This document shows, piece after piece, positions 13,440 through 20,272 of a stretch of DNA of 25,917 bases (position 1 is the stretch's first letter; each line of letters begins with the position of its first letter). This DNA is from a virus: IMG/VR virus record IMGVR_UViG_3300042691_009022, positions 1 to 25,917 of that record; one strand, 5' to 3'. A program made the translations under genes and the position numbers. The notes below the pieces were generated by a model, which was given only the letters and a program-made list of their open reading frames with translations, did not search any database and was not told the DNA's origin.

Positions 13440-14020
13440 CCGACGACGAGAAACTGATGCAGCAGGCGCTGGAGGCGCTGGACGAAGTAGAGGCGCTGCT
13501 TACAAGCATGGATGTGACACACCTGCTGATTTACGGTGATGTAGACAACGCCATCGCCGCCCTGCGCGAGAGGTTGGCGCAGCCAAGCAAGCCGCTGACG
13601 GAGGAGAAGATCGCAGAGATGATGATGCAGACATGGGGCTGCGCCAGCATTGCACCACGCCACGCACCAGCCTTTGCCCGAGCCATCGAAGCCGCGCACG
13701 GCATCACGGGAGAAACCAAATTGCAGCCGGCACCAGACGCCGGATGGCAGCCAATTGAGACTGCACCAAAGACTGGACGCAAGGTGATCTTGTTCTATCT
13801 GAACCTAAACAACTTGCCGCGCACTGTGATGGCGCGATGGTTGACCGACGAGCAGGCCGCAGAAACAGACGCGGATGGTGTTGGTTTGGAAGGTGGTTGG
13901 TACGAGTGCATAGACAACTGGGACGACTACACCGAGGTGGCTATACATGAGGGAGAGCCAACTCACTGGATGCCACTGCCTGCGCCACCAGTCGAAGCCG
14001 CCCACGGCATCAAGGGGTAA
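13436..14020 (+). CDS. DUF551 domain protein, 194 aa
   Basis: The C-terminal half is DUF551: GWQPIETAPKTGRKVILFY (about residues 102-120), ending PTHWMPLPAPP. This small beta-rich domain is common in phages and prophages and has no known biochemical role. The N-terminal half (QQALEALDEVEALL, RERLAQPSKPLTEE, APAFARAIEAAHGI) is a separate helical unit that ends in the EAAHGI module, so the gene looks like a fusion of two gene products. It starts by ATGA overlap with the preceding stop. The C-terminus again ends VEAAHGIKG. Confidence 0.82.
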   Translation: MTDDEKLMQQALEALDEVEALLTSMDVTHLLIYGDVDNAIAALRERLAQPSKPLTEEKIAEMMMQTWGCASIAPRHAPAFARAIEAAHGITGETKLQPAPDAGWQPIETAPKTGRKVILFYLNLNNLPRTVMARWLTDEQAAETDADGVGLEGGWYECIDNWDDYTEVAIHEGEPTHWMPLPAPPVEAAHGIKG

Positions 14021-14023
14021 CAC

Positions 14024-14359
14024 ATGACCACACAACCCGAAGCCCTGCGACTGGCTGATTTGCTGGAGACCTATCCTCTTAACGAGTGCGATAAAGAAGC
14101 CGCAGCCGAACTTCGCCGATTGCACGAAGAACTTGCAGTCACTGTGTACCAAGTCGAGTTGCTGAGCGACGACCTATCGCGGTGCAGCAAGATGAATGCT
14201 GAACTGCTGGAGGCCTTGTCAAGCGTGTGGCTGTGGATGAAAAACCAAGCCGACGGGCAGAGCAAAGGCGGCCACGCCACTTTTGATCTGATGATGCTCA
14301 GAGAACAGCGAGACATTGCCCGCGCCGCCATCGCCAAAGCAGAAGGAGAGCAATCGTGA
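14024..14359 (+). CDS. Coiled-coil phage protein, 111 aa
   Basis: Starts MTTQPEALRLADLLETYPL and continues as a long heptad-like helix (AAAELRRLHEELAVTVYQ, then SKMNAELLEALSSVW) ending REQRDIARAAIAKAEG. I recall similar N- and C-termini from uncharacterised proteobacterial phage proteins. It is probably a soluble coiled-coil dimer; no catalytic motif is seen. It starts 3 bases after the DUF551 stop and overlaps the GTG of the next small gene. Function unknown. Confidence 0.78.
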   Translation: MTTQPEALRLADLLETYPLNECDKEAAAELRRLHEELAVTVYQVELLSDDLSRCSKMNAELLEALSSVWLWMKNQADGQSKGGHATFDLMMLREQRDIARAAIAKAEGEQS

Positions 14360-14532
14360 TCACAACACTAAACAAAATAAGGGCTAACTCCCCTTGCTCC
14401 GGCGGTTGGTCAAAACTGCTAAAAAACTTGGGCAAAACGCAAGCAAATTTACTGGCCCTACTGTGCGCCGGGGCTTTTGATTCAAACGATGAGGCAATCG
14501 AAGCCGCCCACGGCATCAAGGGGGACGCATGA
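14356..14532 (+). CDS. Internally deleted paralogue of the 12807 gene, 58 aa
   Basis: GTG start with AAGGAGAG upstream, overlapping the previous stop. The first 30 codons nearly match the 12807 gene (MITTLNKIRA, then CSGGWSKLLKNLGKTQA), and the remainder matches that gene's C-terminus (NLLALLCAGAFDSNDEAIEA). The middle 151 codons, including the helical domain and the Ala array, are absent, and the join is in frame at the shared heptamer CGCAAGC (14438-14444). It may encode a functional miniprotein or be a decaying copy. Its stop overlaps the next ATG. Confidence 0.7.
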   Translation: MITTLNKIRANSPCSGGWSKLLKNLGKTQANLLALLCAGAFDSNDEAIEAAHGIKGDA

Positions 14533-14765
14533 AAAGATTACCAAAAGGACAGAAGGCTCAGATCATGGGAACTCAGATGTTCCAGACAATGTACACCACC
14601 GACCAGATGCGCGAGTACGCCAAGAAGGCCGTGGAGGCTGAGCGTGAGGCGTGTGCGAAGGTGTGTGATGACGCCGCCGAGCTGCTAAACAGGCTAACAA
14701 ACTACGCAGGTGCAGACGAAGCAAACGCTTGCGCAGCCGCCATCCGAGCAGGGGGGAACACATGA
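14529..14765 (+). CDS. Small phage protein with EREACAKVCD motif, 78 aa
   Basis: Helical protein with MREYAKKAVEAEREACAKVC at about residues 27-46 and an IRAGGNT end. Similar AEREACAKV helices are common in small proteobacterial phage proteins of unknown role. The same motif and a matching end (IRARGNT) occur in the next gene, so the two are likely diverged duplicates or share swapped modules. It starts by ATGA overlap; no catalytic or metal site is evident beyond two Cys in the motif. Confidence 0.75.
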   Translation: MKRLPKGQKAQIMGTQMFQTMYTTDQMREYAKKAVEAEREACAKVCDDAAELLNRLTNYAGADEANACAAAIRAGGNT

Positions 14766-15046
14766 GAGACGACATCATCCGCATGGCGCGGGAGGCTTGT
14801 GTAAACCTATCCGATAGACAAGCAGTGGGCCGTAATTTGTGGGATTGGCCGATGGAGTACCAAGAAAAATTGGCGTATCGACAAGCGCTTGAACGCTTCG
14901 CTGACCTTGTTGCCGCAGCCGAGCGTGAGGCGTGTGCTAAGGTAATAGAGGCGCTTCCGCTTTTTGCCGTTGGCGATATGCGGAAGTTTGAAAAGGCTGT
15001 GTTTGAGGATGCGGCTACACAAATCCGAGCAAGGGGAAACACATGA
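14762..15046 (+). CDS. Small phage protein with EREACAKV motif, 94 aa
   Basis: Starts MRDDIIRMAREACVNLSD and has a helix FADLVAAAEREACAKVIEAL, then a C-terminal AATQIRARGNT. I recall similar architecture from uncharacterised phage proteins. The upstream GGGGGGAAC inside the preceding gene's 3' end supplies a ribosome site, and the ATGA overlap indicates coupling. I used ATG 14762 rather than the in-frame ATG 14729 because the latter is internal to the previous gene and lacks a site. Function unknown. Confidence 0.75.
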   Translation: MRDDIIRMAREACVNLSDRQAVGRNLWDWPMEYQEKLAYRQALERFADLVAAAEREACAKVIEALPLFAVGDMRKFEKAVFEDAATQIRARGNT

Positions 15047-15285
15047 AATGCCCTCACTGCCACACCGAGTGCAATGCGCTGGTGCTTGAGACTCGCAAAG
15101 GAGACGACGGTGACTTGTTCCGCAAGCGGGTATGTGGCGCCTGCGGCAATCCATTCGTCAGCCGTGAATACGCTGACGCCAGCTTCGAGCTACCCACCCG
15201 GCCTGGTCGCTACAGGCCAAACAGCAAGCGAATCGAAGACGGTCCCAAAGCCACCAGCCTCGACGCCTTCCGGGCGTGGCGATAG
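15043..15285 (+). CDS. Zinc-ribbon protein, NrdR-N-terminus-like, 80 aa
   Basis: Two Cys pairs, CPHCHTEC near the N-terminus and CGACGNPF about 25 residues later, form a zinc ribbon. The spacing and the RKGDDGDLFRKRVCGACG segment recall the zinc finger at the N-terminus of NrdR, but the ATP-cone domain of NrdR is absent. Likely a small nucleic-acid- or protein-binding phage protein. The remaining C-terminal 35 residues are basic and Pro/Arg-rich. It begins by ATGA overlap with the previous gene. Confidence 0.8.
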   Translation: MKCPHCHTECNALVLETRKGDDGDLFRKRVCGACGNPFVSREYADASFELPTRPGRYRPNSKRIEDGPKATSLDAFRAWR

Positions 15286-15298
15286 ACAGGAGCACAAT

Positions 15299-15502
15299 AT
15301 GAACTGCTGTGACTATGACTGCAATCAAGGCCGCGAATGTTCCGCACGAGTGGCAAAAGTGAAACAGCGCACCCCGGCTGCGGAGTCTTTGCCGCCATCA
15401 ACGTGGCGAGAAAAACTGCGCAACTACTCGCGCTGGGCGCTGATCGCCGCAATCATTGCGGCCTATTTGCAGCCGTTGGCTTACTTCGTCTTGCGCGAGT
15501 AA
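15299..15502 (+). CDS. CNQGR-motif small membrane protein, 67 aa
   Basis: The N-terminus NCCDYDCNQGRECSAR has four cysteines, a pattern seen in many tiny phage proteins and possibly metal-binding. The C-terminus WALIAAIIAAYLQPLAYFVL (46-65) is a single membrane helix. This predicts a membrane-anchored, N-terminal Cys-rich peptide. CAGGAG precedes ATG 15299. It is the last gene of the plus-strand block; its final 22 bases overlap the 3' end of the holin gene on the other strand. Role unknown. Confidence 0.7.
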   Translation: MNCCDYDCNQGRECSARVAKVKQRTPAAESLPPSTWREKLRNYSRWALIAAIIAAYLQPLAYFVLRE

Positions 15503-15849
15503 AACAAGGTGCGGTCGCCGAACAAGTAGAACCCCACAGCCGCAGCGAAGTTGTCCACGGCATCGCTCGGCTGACCGGCCAACTTAAGCGCCGCCCAGGT
15601 GCCTAGCACGATCATCGCCACAGCGGGCCGCATGAGCCGCACAGCAGCTTCAACCCACGGGTATGAGGGGTTGCTACCTCCGGCATCGTTCATCGCTTTG
15701 AACATGTCCAGATCGAGCTGGCGCATCTTGACGTACTCATCCACATTGACGGGCTTGTAGCCATCAGTCTGGATGAAGCGCCCGATCAGGGATTTCCCTA
15801 AATCAACAGCCAACGGGCCAAGGGCTGCAAGGATGGTCAGCGGGTCCAT
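15481..15849 (-). CDS. Holin, 3TM GTA-type, 122 aa
   Basis: Hydrophobic N-terminal segment (PLTILAALGPLAVDLG), a basic/acidic middle (VDEYVKMRQLDLDMFKAMND) and two further membrane helices (AAVRLMRPAVAMIVLGTW, then VDNFAAAVGFYLFG) fit the three-TM holin family related to gene-transfer-agent release. It would permeabilise the inner membrane so that the endolysin reaches the cell wall. It is translationally coupled to the endolysin gene (TAATG). Last gene of the late operon, converging on the plus-strand block. Confidence 0.78.
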   Translation of the reverse strand: MDPLTILAALGPLAVDLGKSLIGRFIQTDGYKPVNVDEYVKMRQLDLDMFKAMNDAGGSNPSYPWVEAAVRLMRPAVAMIVLGTWAALKLAGQPSDAVDNFAAAVGFYLFGDRTLFYSRKTK

Positions 15850-16220
15850 TACGAATAGTCCCAGATGGTTGGCGAGGGTAGACCTGAACCACCGATGCCG
15901 AGGTGAATGAACGTCTTGGCGATGCCAATACGGGGAAACCCTAGCTGCAAAGCCAGCCGAATGATCTGGTAGCGGTCAGCGCCCGAGGTGCAGGCAATGT
16001 CGCAGCAGGTGCCCTGAGTGTGCTCACCAGTCGAATGCCCTTTGCGGGCCTCCACGGGGTGCGTGGCGTCACGAAAGCCACTGGTGATGGTCACGGGCTT
16101 GCCGTACATCGTACGCAGTGCTTGTAGCAGCTTCATGAACTCGGGCTTCATCTCGTTCTTACCCGTGTGCTTGCAGTCAAATTCTGCTTTGCTGAAGTTC
16201 GGGTAATCGGCCCAGTTCAT
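15849..16220 (-). CDS. Peptidase M15-type endolysin, 123 aa
   Basis: Zinc D,L-endopeptidase of the M15 family, cleaving peptide cross-links of the cell wall during lysis. Features visible: FSKAEFDCKHTG near the N-terminus, PVTITSGFR (42-50), the zinc ligands H67 and D74 in EHTQGTCCD, and H106 in TFIHLG. At 123 aa it is a single catalytic domain with no wall-binding module or signal peptide, so it needs the adjacent holin. ATGA overlap with the upstream gene. Confidence 0.88.
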   Translation of the reverse strand: MNWADYPNFSKAEFDCKHTGKNEMKPEFMKLLQALRTMYGKPVTITSGFRDATHPVEARKGHSTGEHTQGTCCDIACTSGADRYQIIRLALQLGFPRIGIAKTFIHLGIGGSGLPSPTIWDYS

Positions 16221-16486
16221 CTCAGATCAACCTTCTGCTTAATACCCGCTTGCAGCAATACGATTTGCAATTGCTGCTCAACGCGCTTGAGCGTCTCCAA
16301 CATCTCCGTGCGAGTGACGGTCTGCTCCAAGCGCGACTCAAGAATTTTGATCCGGTGCTCACTGGTGTTGATTTTGGAGGACAGTTCTTGGACCGTCTGC
16401 CAGATTCCCACGGCTGCGGTGCACACAGAGATCGTCATAGTCAGGAAAAGGCCAGGAAGCACCTTTTCTGCAAACCACTTACTCAT
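16217..16486 (-). CDS. Membrane-anchored coiled-coil lysis-cassette protein, 89 aa
   Basis: One N-terminal membrane helix (PGLFLTMTISVCTAAVGIW, about 11-29) followed by a long coiled coil (30-78, e.g. SSKINTSEHRIKILESRLEQ). This is the layout of i-spanin-like or accessory holin proteins. I cannot find an o-spanin lipoprotein partner, so the spanin call is open. The start at 16486 has AAGGAC upstream and overlaps the preceding stop; an upstream in-frame ATG at 16537 lies inside the previous gene. Lysis-cassette location supports a role in envelope disruption. Confidence 0.7.
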   Translation of the reverse strand: MSKWFAEKVLPGLFLTMTISVCTAAVGIWQTVQELSSKINTSEHRIKILESRLEQTVTRTEMLETLKRVEQQLQIVLLQAGIKQKVDLR

Positions 16487-16910
16487 GTTTTTGTCCTTGA
16501 TCATGCGCCACCAATGCAAGCAATGTTTCCGGAACAACTTTTTTGGTCGGGGATTCGCCGGTCAGCAGGTAGAAGCCAAGCTCGTAGCAGTACCACCACT
16601 GTTTAGCTGTGACGCGCCAGGGTAGTACAAACCCCAATAGACTGAACCAGTCATACGCCGCGTTTTCCACCTCTGCGAACCGCGATGCAACAATATCAGG
16701 GTTTATGTCAATGGGAAATAGATCCCAGCCGTTGTTGACAAAACTTGACGAATGAACACCCTTGGCGGCAGTTGATTCGTAGAGCGTATCGCCAATCACT
16801 ATCCCGCAGTGCGGGTACCGCGTCAGCAATCGCGCACGCGTGAGGTAGAAAAAGGCCTTTTGAAAAACTCCTTTGGGTGGGGTTCGACGAAGTGCGAGAT
16901 ATGTTTTCAT
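16479..16910 (-). CDS. Permuted NlpC/P60 (papain-like) hydrolase, 143 aa
   Basis: The order of the likely catalytic residues is that of circularly permuted NlpC/P60 (LRAT/YaeF-type) enzymes: His first in YPHCGIVIGDTLYES (H34), then Cys late in WWYCYELGF (C108). A conserved-looking YDWFSLLGFVLP lies between. Such phage proteins may cleave peptidoglycan peptides or amide/ester bonds; the substrate is not shown. It lies just downstream of the ejection proteins and upstream of the lysis genes, so it could be virion-associated. Stop and start overlap on both sides. Confidence 0.7.
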   Translation of the reverse strand: MKTYLALRRTPPKGVFQKAFFYLTRARLLTRYPHCGIVIGDTLYESTAAKGVHSSSFVNNGWDLFPIDINPDIVASRFAEVENAAYDWFSLLGFVLPWRVTAKQWWYCYELGFYLLTGESPTKKVVPETLLALVAHDQGQKHE

Positions 16911-18874
16911 TATTGAGTTTCAAGAACTCGCACGGGCTGACTCGCCAGCGCATTTGTGCTGTCTCTGTCAGGAGCCAATGCATTGACCCCGGCAGCCGTG
17001 GTGCCGCGCACAATGGTTTTGCCGGTGCTGCTCCATTGCGAAGGGTCGGAAATCAACTTCAGCACTCGACTGCGTTCTTCAGCAGGCAGTCGCTCAAGCA
17101 AATTTGCAGCACCTTCGGGCGACTGCATTGCTTCGGCCAGCACCTTCATGCTCTTGCCGCCCACAGCCTTTTCCAACTCGCTGATGGTCTTGTTGGCAGC
17201 AGCACCCCAGAAACTCAGCCAAGACGGCAGACGGAACTTTGAGGTGTTCTCGCGCAGCAACGTCGTCAGGGCCTTCTCGCCATCGCTTGCCTGCTTGCTG
17301 GCAGCAAGCTGCGCCAGGCGCTTGTCAGCCAGAGACTGAAGCGTGGACAACGTGTTCTCGGTCAACTCGGTGGCGATGTTGTACTTGCCTGGACCGAGGA
17401 ATTTCTCAACCACCTCTGGCGACTCGTTTTGCACCAGACGCACAAATGCATCTTTGTCGGTTTTGAACAAGCGTTGTGCTTCACCAGTCAATTGCTTCTC
17501 GGTGATTTTCTGCATTCCTTTGGCATGAGTTGTCAGGTAGTCGCGCCAGCCTGTGCCACCCGCCGATTCAATGGCATCGTCAATCAAAGGCTTTATGCGA
17601 CTCAGCACACCAGCAGCAGCGTTTCGTTGACTTGTGGCATCCATGCCGGGACGCAATTTGGCAATTGCGGCGTTGACTGAATTTTTACGAATTGCTTCAA
17701 GCGCGTTTGCGTCAATCACGCCACCATTGTTTGTCCATTTGGTAATGTCGTCAGCGATTTGTTTGGCAGACCCCTCAATCAGGTCATTGGCGGCAAATTT
17801 TGAATCTTGCGCAACGGCTTCAATTCGCTGAGCCAAGGGCGCACCCTCAAGTGGCTTGATGCCGACAGACCGCAACGCTTTTTCAGCACCTGTTGCTTGT
17901 GCCGCAAAACGAACAGGATCAATTTGACCACCGGAGCCAACCATTGTTGCAAGATCATTGGCTTCACGAAGGGCTGCGTCATCAGCAACAAATTTACCAA
18001 GATTTGCGCGAGCCAAGGAGCTTTCGCGCATGGGTCCAGTAATTGCACCAAGGTTCTTTTTCGCCATCTCCGCAGTGCCTCGAGCTTCTGCGGCAGTAAT
18101 ACCTCCGACGAGTTTTGCCAAGGCGTTGGCACCCTCTTGGTCGCTCATCGTGGCGAGTTTGTTCAGGTACTGCGCACCCGATGGGCTTTTTTCCAATGCG
18201 TCACGCACAAGAGCCTGCCAGGCAGGGTTCTGGATTTTTGCAGTGATCTCAGCCACGCTGGTGTTCGGAGGCGCAGACTTCAAGGCATTGAGAGTCTGTT
18301 CAAGATCCGGCCCCAGCGATGCGCGAGCCAGATTTGCGGCCTTGTTGGCTGGAATGTTCCGCAGGTCGGCAATCTTGCCAGCGACTTTGCCGATCACTGG
18401 GCCGAGCACACGACCACCAACTTCAAAGGTCGCACCTTCGAGCACGTCCTTTGCAGTTCGGGCTATAGCCCCACCAAGTGTTTCAGGAGGCTCAACACCC
18501 ATCGCAACATCGGCTGCTTTCAACGCTCCCTTTGCCGTTGCGTACCCCGCGCCTGCACCAGCAATTGCACCTACGGGGCCACCAAACGGCGTGCCCAGTA
18601 CAGCCCCACCAGCGGCCCCCAGTGCCTCAAGCGAAGGTGCTACATAGGGGCGCACAGCTTGGTAAACCCGCTGACCCGTAGTCAGTTCCTGACGTGTGCC
18701 AGGAATTGCGTCAGGTGACACTTGAACAGCGGAAGGCTGCATTGTTTGCAAGGCTGCGGGTTGCGGCGCAGTTCGCATTTGTCGAATTGCATCAGCAAGT
18801 GCTTTCGCATCTGCGGCATTGCCCGCAGCATCGGCCTTGACCAACGCCGCGCTGAGTTGTTCAAGTGTTGCCAT
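16910..18874 (-). CDS. Internal virion / DNA-ejection protein, 654 aa
   Basis: Large Ala-rich, mostly helical protein. Residues about 75-125 hold Gly/Ala hydrophobic stretches (LEALGAAGGAVLGTPFGGPV, then GAIAGAGAGYATAKGAL) of the kind that insert into membranes. The remainder is alpha-helical with repeated charged segments. Together with the next two genes upstream it resembles the trio of ejection proteins of short-tailed phages (P22 gp7/gp20/gp16 or T7 gp14/15/16), which enter the host to form a DNA channel. No lytic transglycosylase motif is visible. Sequence-based identity is weak; position and composition carry the call. Confidence 0.65.
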   Translation of the reverse strand: MATLEQLSAALVKADAAGNAADAKALADAIRQMRTAPQPAALQTMQPSAVQVSPDAIPGTRQELTTGQRVYQAVRPYVAPSLEALGAAGGAVLGTPFGGPVGAIAGAGAGYATAKGALKAADVAMGVEPPETLGGAIARTAKDVLEGATFEVGGRVLGPVIGKVAGKIADLRNIPANKAANLARASLGPDLEQTLNALKSAPPNTSVAEITAKIQNPAWQALVRDALEKSPSGAQYLNKLATMSDQEGANALAKLVGGITAAEARGTAEMAKKNLGAITGPMRESSLARANLGKFVADDAALREANDLATMVGSGGQIDPVRFAAQATGAEKALRSVGIKPLEGAPLAQRIEAVAQDSKFAANDLIEGSAKQIADDITKWTNNGGVIDANALEAIRKNSVNAAIAKLRPGMDATSQRNAAAGVLSRIKPLIDDAIESAGGTGWRDYLTTHAKGMQKITEKQLTGEAQRLFKTDKDAFVRLVQNESPEVVEKFLGPGKYNIATELTENTLSTLQSLADKRLAQLAASKQASDGEKALTTLLRENTSKFRLPSWLSFWGAAANKTISELEKAVGGKSMKVLAEAMQSPEGAANLLERLPAEERSRVLKLISDPSQWSSTGKTIVRGTTAAGVNALAPDRDSTNALASQPVRVLETQ

Positions 18875-18876
18875 GA

Positions 18877-20202
18877 TTATTTGTACTTCTCGAGGAGTGC
18901 GTCAATGTTAGGCGCGGTAGAAGCAGCACCTGCCGGGACAGCACCGCCTGCTTTACGTTGAGCGTTTACCACGCCTTTGCGAACGACTTCTTGCAAGTCC
19001 CGCGCTGCCGCCATGAACTCTTTTTCACTTTGAGCGGTAGACATTCGATTGATGGCACTGGTGGCTTTTGTTCCTTCCGTTTCCGTAATTGCGCCGCCAC
19101 CCTTGAGCGACTCAAAAGCTTCAAGAAACGATGCGCCTTTGATCTGGTCAAAGCGCGACATGAAGTCGGCGGCGTCGGTGCCTGGAACAAATCGTGCGCC
19201 AGGAAGCCAAGTTGCGCCAACCGCTCCTTGAAAGCCAGGATGCGGCTTTGTCGCAGGCTGAATGACCTTGCCATTCTTATCGCGCACTTCTTGTTTACCA
19301 ACCATCTCGTCGATGAGGAGCAACCCTTCTTCGGCGCGATTGACGATCTTGGGTAACGCTTGCTGTGCAGCCACATCACCCTTGGCGATTGCTTCACCGA
19401 CAGCTTTTGCACCAGCCATGCGCCGCTGAAATGCGGGATCAGCATCACGACGCTGATTTTCCTCAAGCACCATGGCACGACGGCCTTCAAGACCAAGACG
19501 TTGACCTTCTTGCCTGATGCGTTCACGCTCACGCTCATCTTGCAATTGCTGTGCTTGCGTAAGCGGAACGGCTGCGGCGCTACCAGCAGACACGGTGGTT
19601 TTACCAGTCAGTGGGTCAGTCAGCAGAATCTCAGCAATGTCGCCGCGAGTGCGAGAAGTGACAGTGGGCTTGCGTTCCGCAGCCGTAGCACCAGACTGCC
19701 TCAAGAGTTGAGCACGTTGTTCTGGGGGCATAGCCAGCAGTTGAGCGACTTCACGTTCGGCTACTTCCGGTGGGTAGATGCCTTGAATAACGGCGTCTTG
19801 CCCGAAGGCTTTTACGTTCTCATCCGAAGGGTTGGACGACAGGTCAAGTTTGACTTTATCCATGAAGCTGCGCTGCGCCGCCTTCAAATCAAACGCAGAT
19901 TTTTCTTGCGCTGCTTTTTGCGCGGCAGTGGCTGCGGCTTCTTTGCGGTACTGAATACCGAGTTGCGGGCTTACTTTGAAAAGCTGGGCTTCGTAATCGG
20001 GCGCAGTGGGGTTGAGTTGGCGCAGCGCGTTGCGCTCCTCCATAGCCGCCCGAGCCTCTTGCATCTTGAGCGCATTTAGTTGTTGTTGTTCCTGAGCGCC
20101 GACGATCTGTTGAATCTGCGCGTAGTCGGCTAATGCGTTACGCGGTTGATATTCCGTCGTCGGGCGGTACGACATTGCAATGTTGGGGTTGACGAGTGCC
20201 AT
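18877..20202 (-). CDS. Internal virion protein, coiled-coil rich, 441 aa
   Basis: Starts MALVNPNIAMSYRPTTEYQP and continues with long Gln/Ala/Glu-rich helices (YAQIQQIVGAQEQQQLNALK, then ALRQLNPTAPDYEAQLFKV). The C-terminal half has FLEAFESLKGGGAITETEG, a motif I recall from phage internal proteins. It is likely the second ejection protein of the particle. The gene lies between the p32-like and 654-aa proteins and is preceded by GGGAGG. No enzymatic signature seen. Confidence 0.65.
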   Translation of the reverse strand: MALVNPNIAMSYRPTTEYQPRNALADYAQIQQIVGAQEQQQLNALKMQEARAAMEERNALRQLNPTAPDYEAQLFKVSPQLGIQYRKEAAATAAQKAAQEKSAFDLKAAQRSFMDKVKLDLSSNPSDENVKAFGQDAVIQGIYPPEVAEREVAQLLAMPPEQRAQLLRQSGATAAERKPTVTSRTRGDIAEILLTDPLTGKTTVSAGSAAAVPLTQAQQLQDERERERIRQEGQRLGLEGRRAMVLEENQRRDADPAFQRRMAGAKAVGEAIAKGDVAAQQALPKIVNRAEEGLLLIDEMVGKQEVRDKNGKVIQPATKPHPGFQGAVGATWLPGARFVPGTDAADFMSRFDQIKGASFLEAFESLKGGGAITETEGTKATSAINRMSTAQSEKEFMAAARDLQEVVRKGVVNAQRKAGGAVPAGAASTAPNIDALLEKYK

Positions 20203-20208
20203 GACTGA

Positions 20209-20268
20209 TTAGTCCTCCCAGTCTGAGAAATTAGTGACGCCACCACCATAACCGCTGCCAAAAGACAT
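20209..20268 (-). CDS. Gly-rich micropeptide, 19 aa
   Basis: Possible cistron MSFGSGYGGGVTNFSDWED between two ejection-protein genes. AGAGGC is just upstream, and its last codons contain the GGGAGG that serves the next gene. It starts 5 bases after the upstream stop. Tiny size means it may simply be a leader that couples translation. Confidence 0.35.
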   Translation of the reverse strand: MSFGSGYGGGVTNFSDWED

Positions 20269-20272
20269 GCCT

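Larger units (their letters stand above)
13401..14520 (+). repeat. Dispersed EAAHGI module, four copies
   Basis: A 20-base block (ATCGAAGCCGCCCACGGCAT or near-identical) occurs at 13401, 13685, 13991 and 14497. Each encodes (I/V)EAAHGI(K/T)G. Three copies lie within about 20-30 bases of the next start codon, so they form gene 3' ends; the copy at 13685 is internal to the DUF551 gene and may mark a fusion point. Confidence 0.9.

Noticed and set aside
12983-13699. Long minus-strand Ala/His-rich frames over the repeat array
   Set aside because: A GCTGCTGCG repeat stays open in several frames on both strands; the plus frame has a ribosome site, a non-repetitive domain and correct operon spacing.
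15446-15462. Perfect inverted repeat GCCGCAA-TCA-TTGCGGC near the convergent gene ends
   Set aside because: Lies inside a coding region, encodes ordinary membrane-helix residues, and no T-run follows on either strand.
17807-18718. 303-codon plus-strand frame within the 654-aa gene region
   Set aside because: Cys/Arg-rich composition typical of a shadow; the minus gene fits the continuous late operon.
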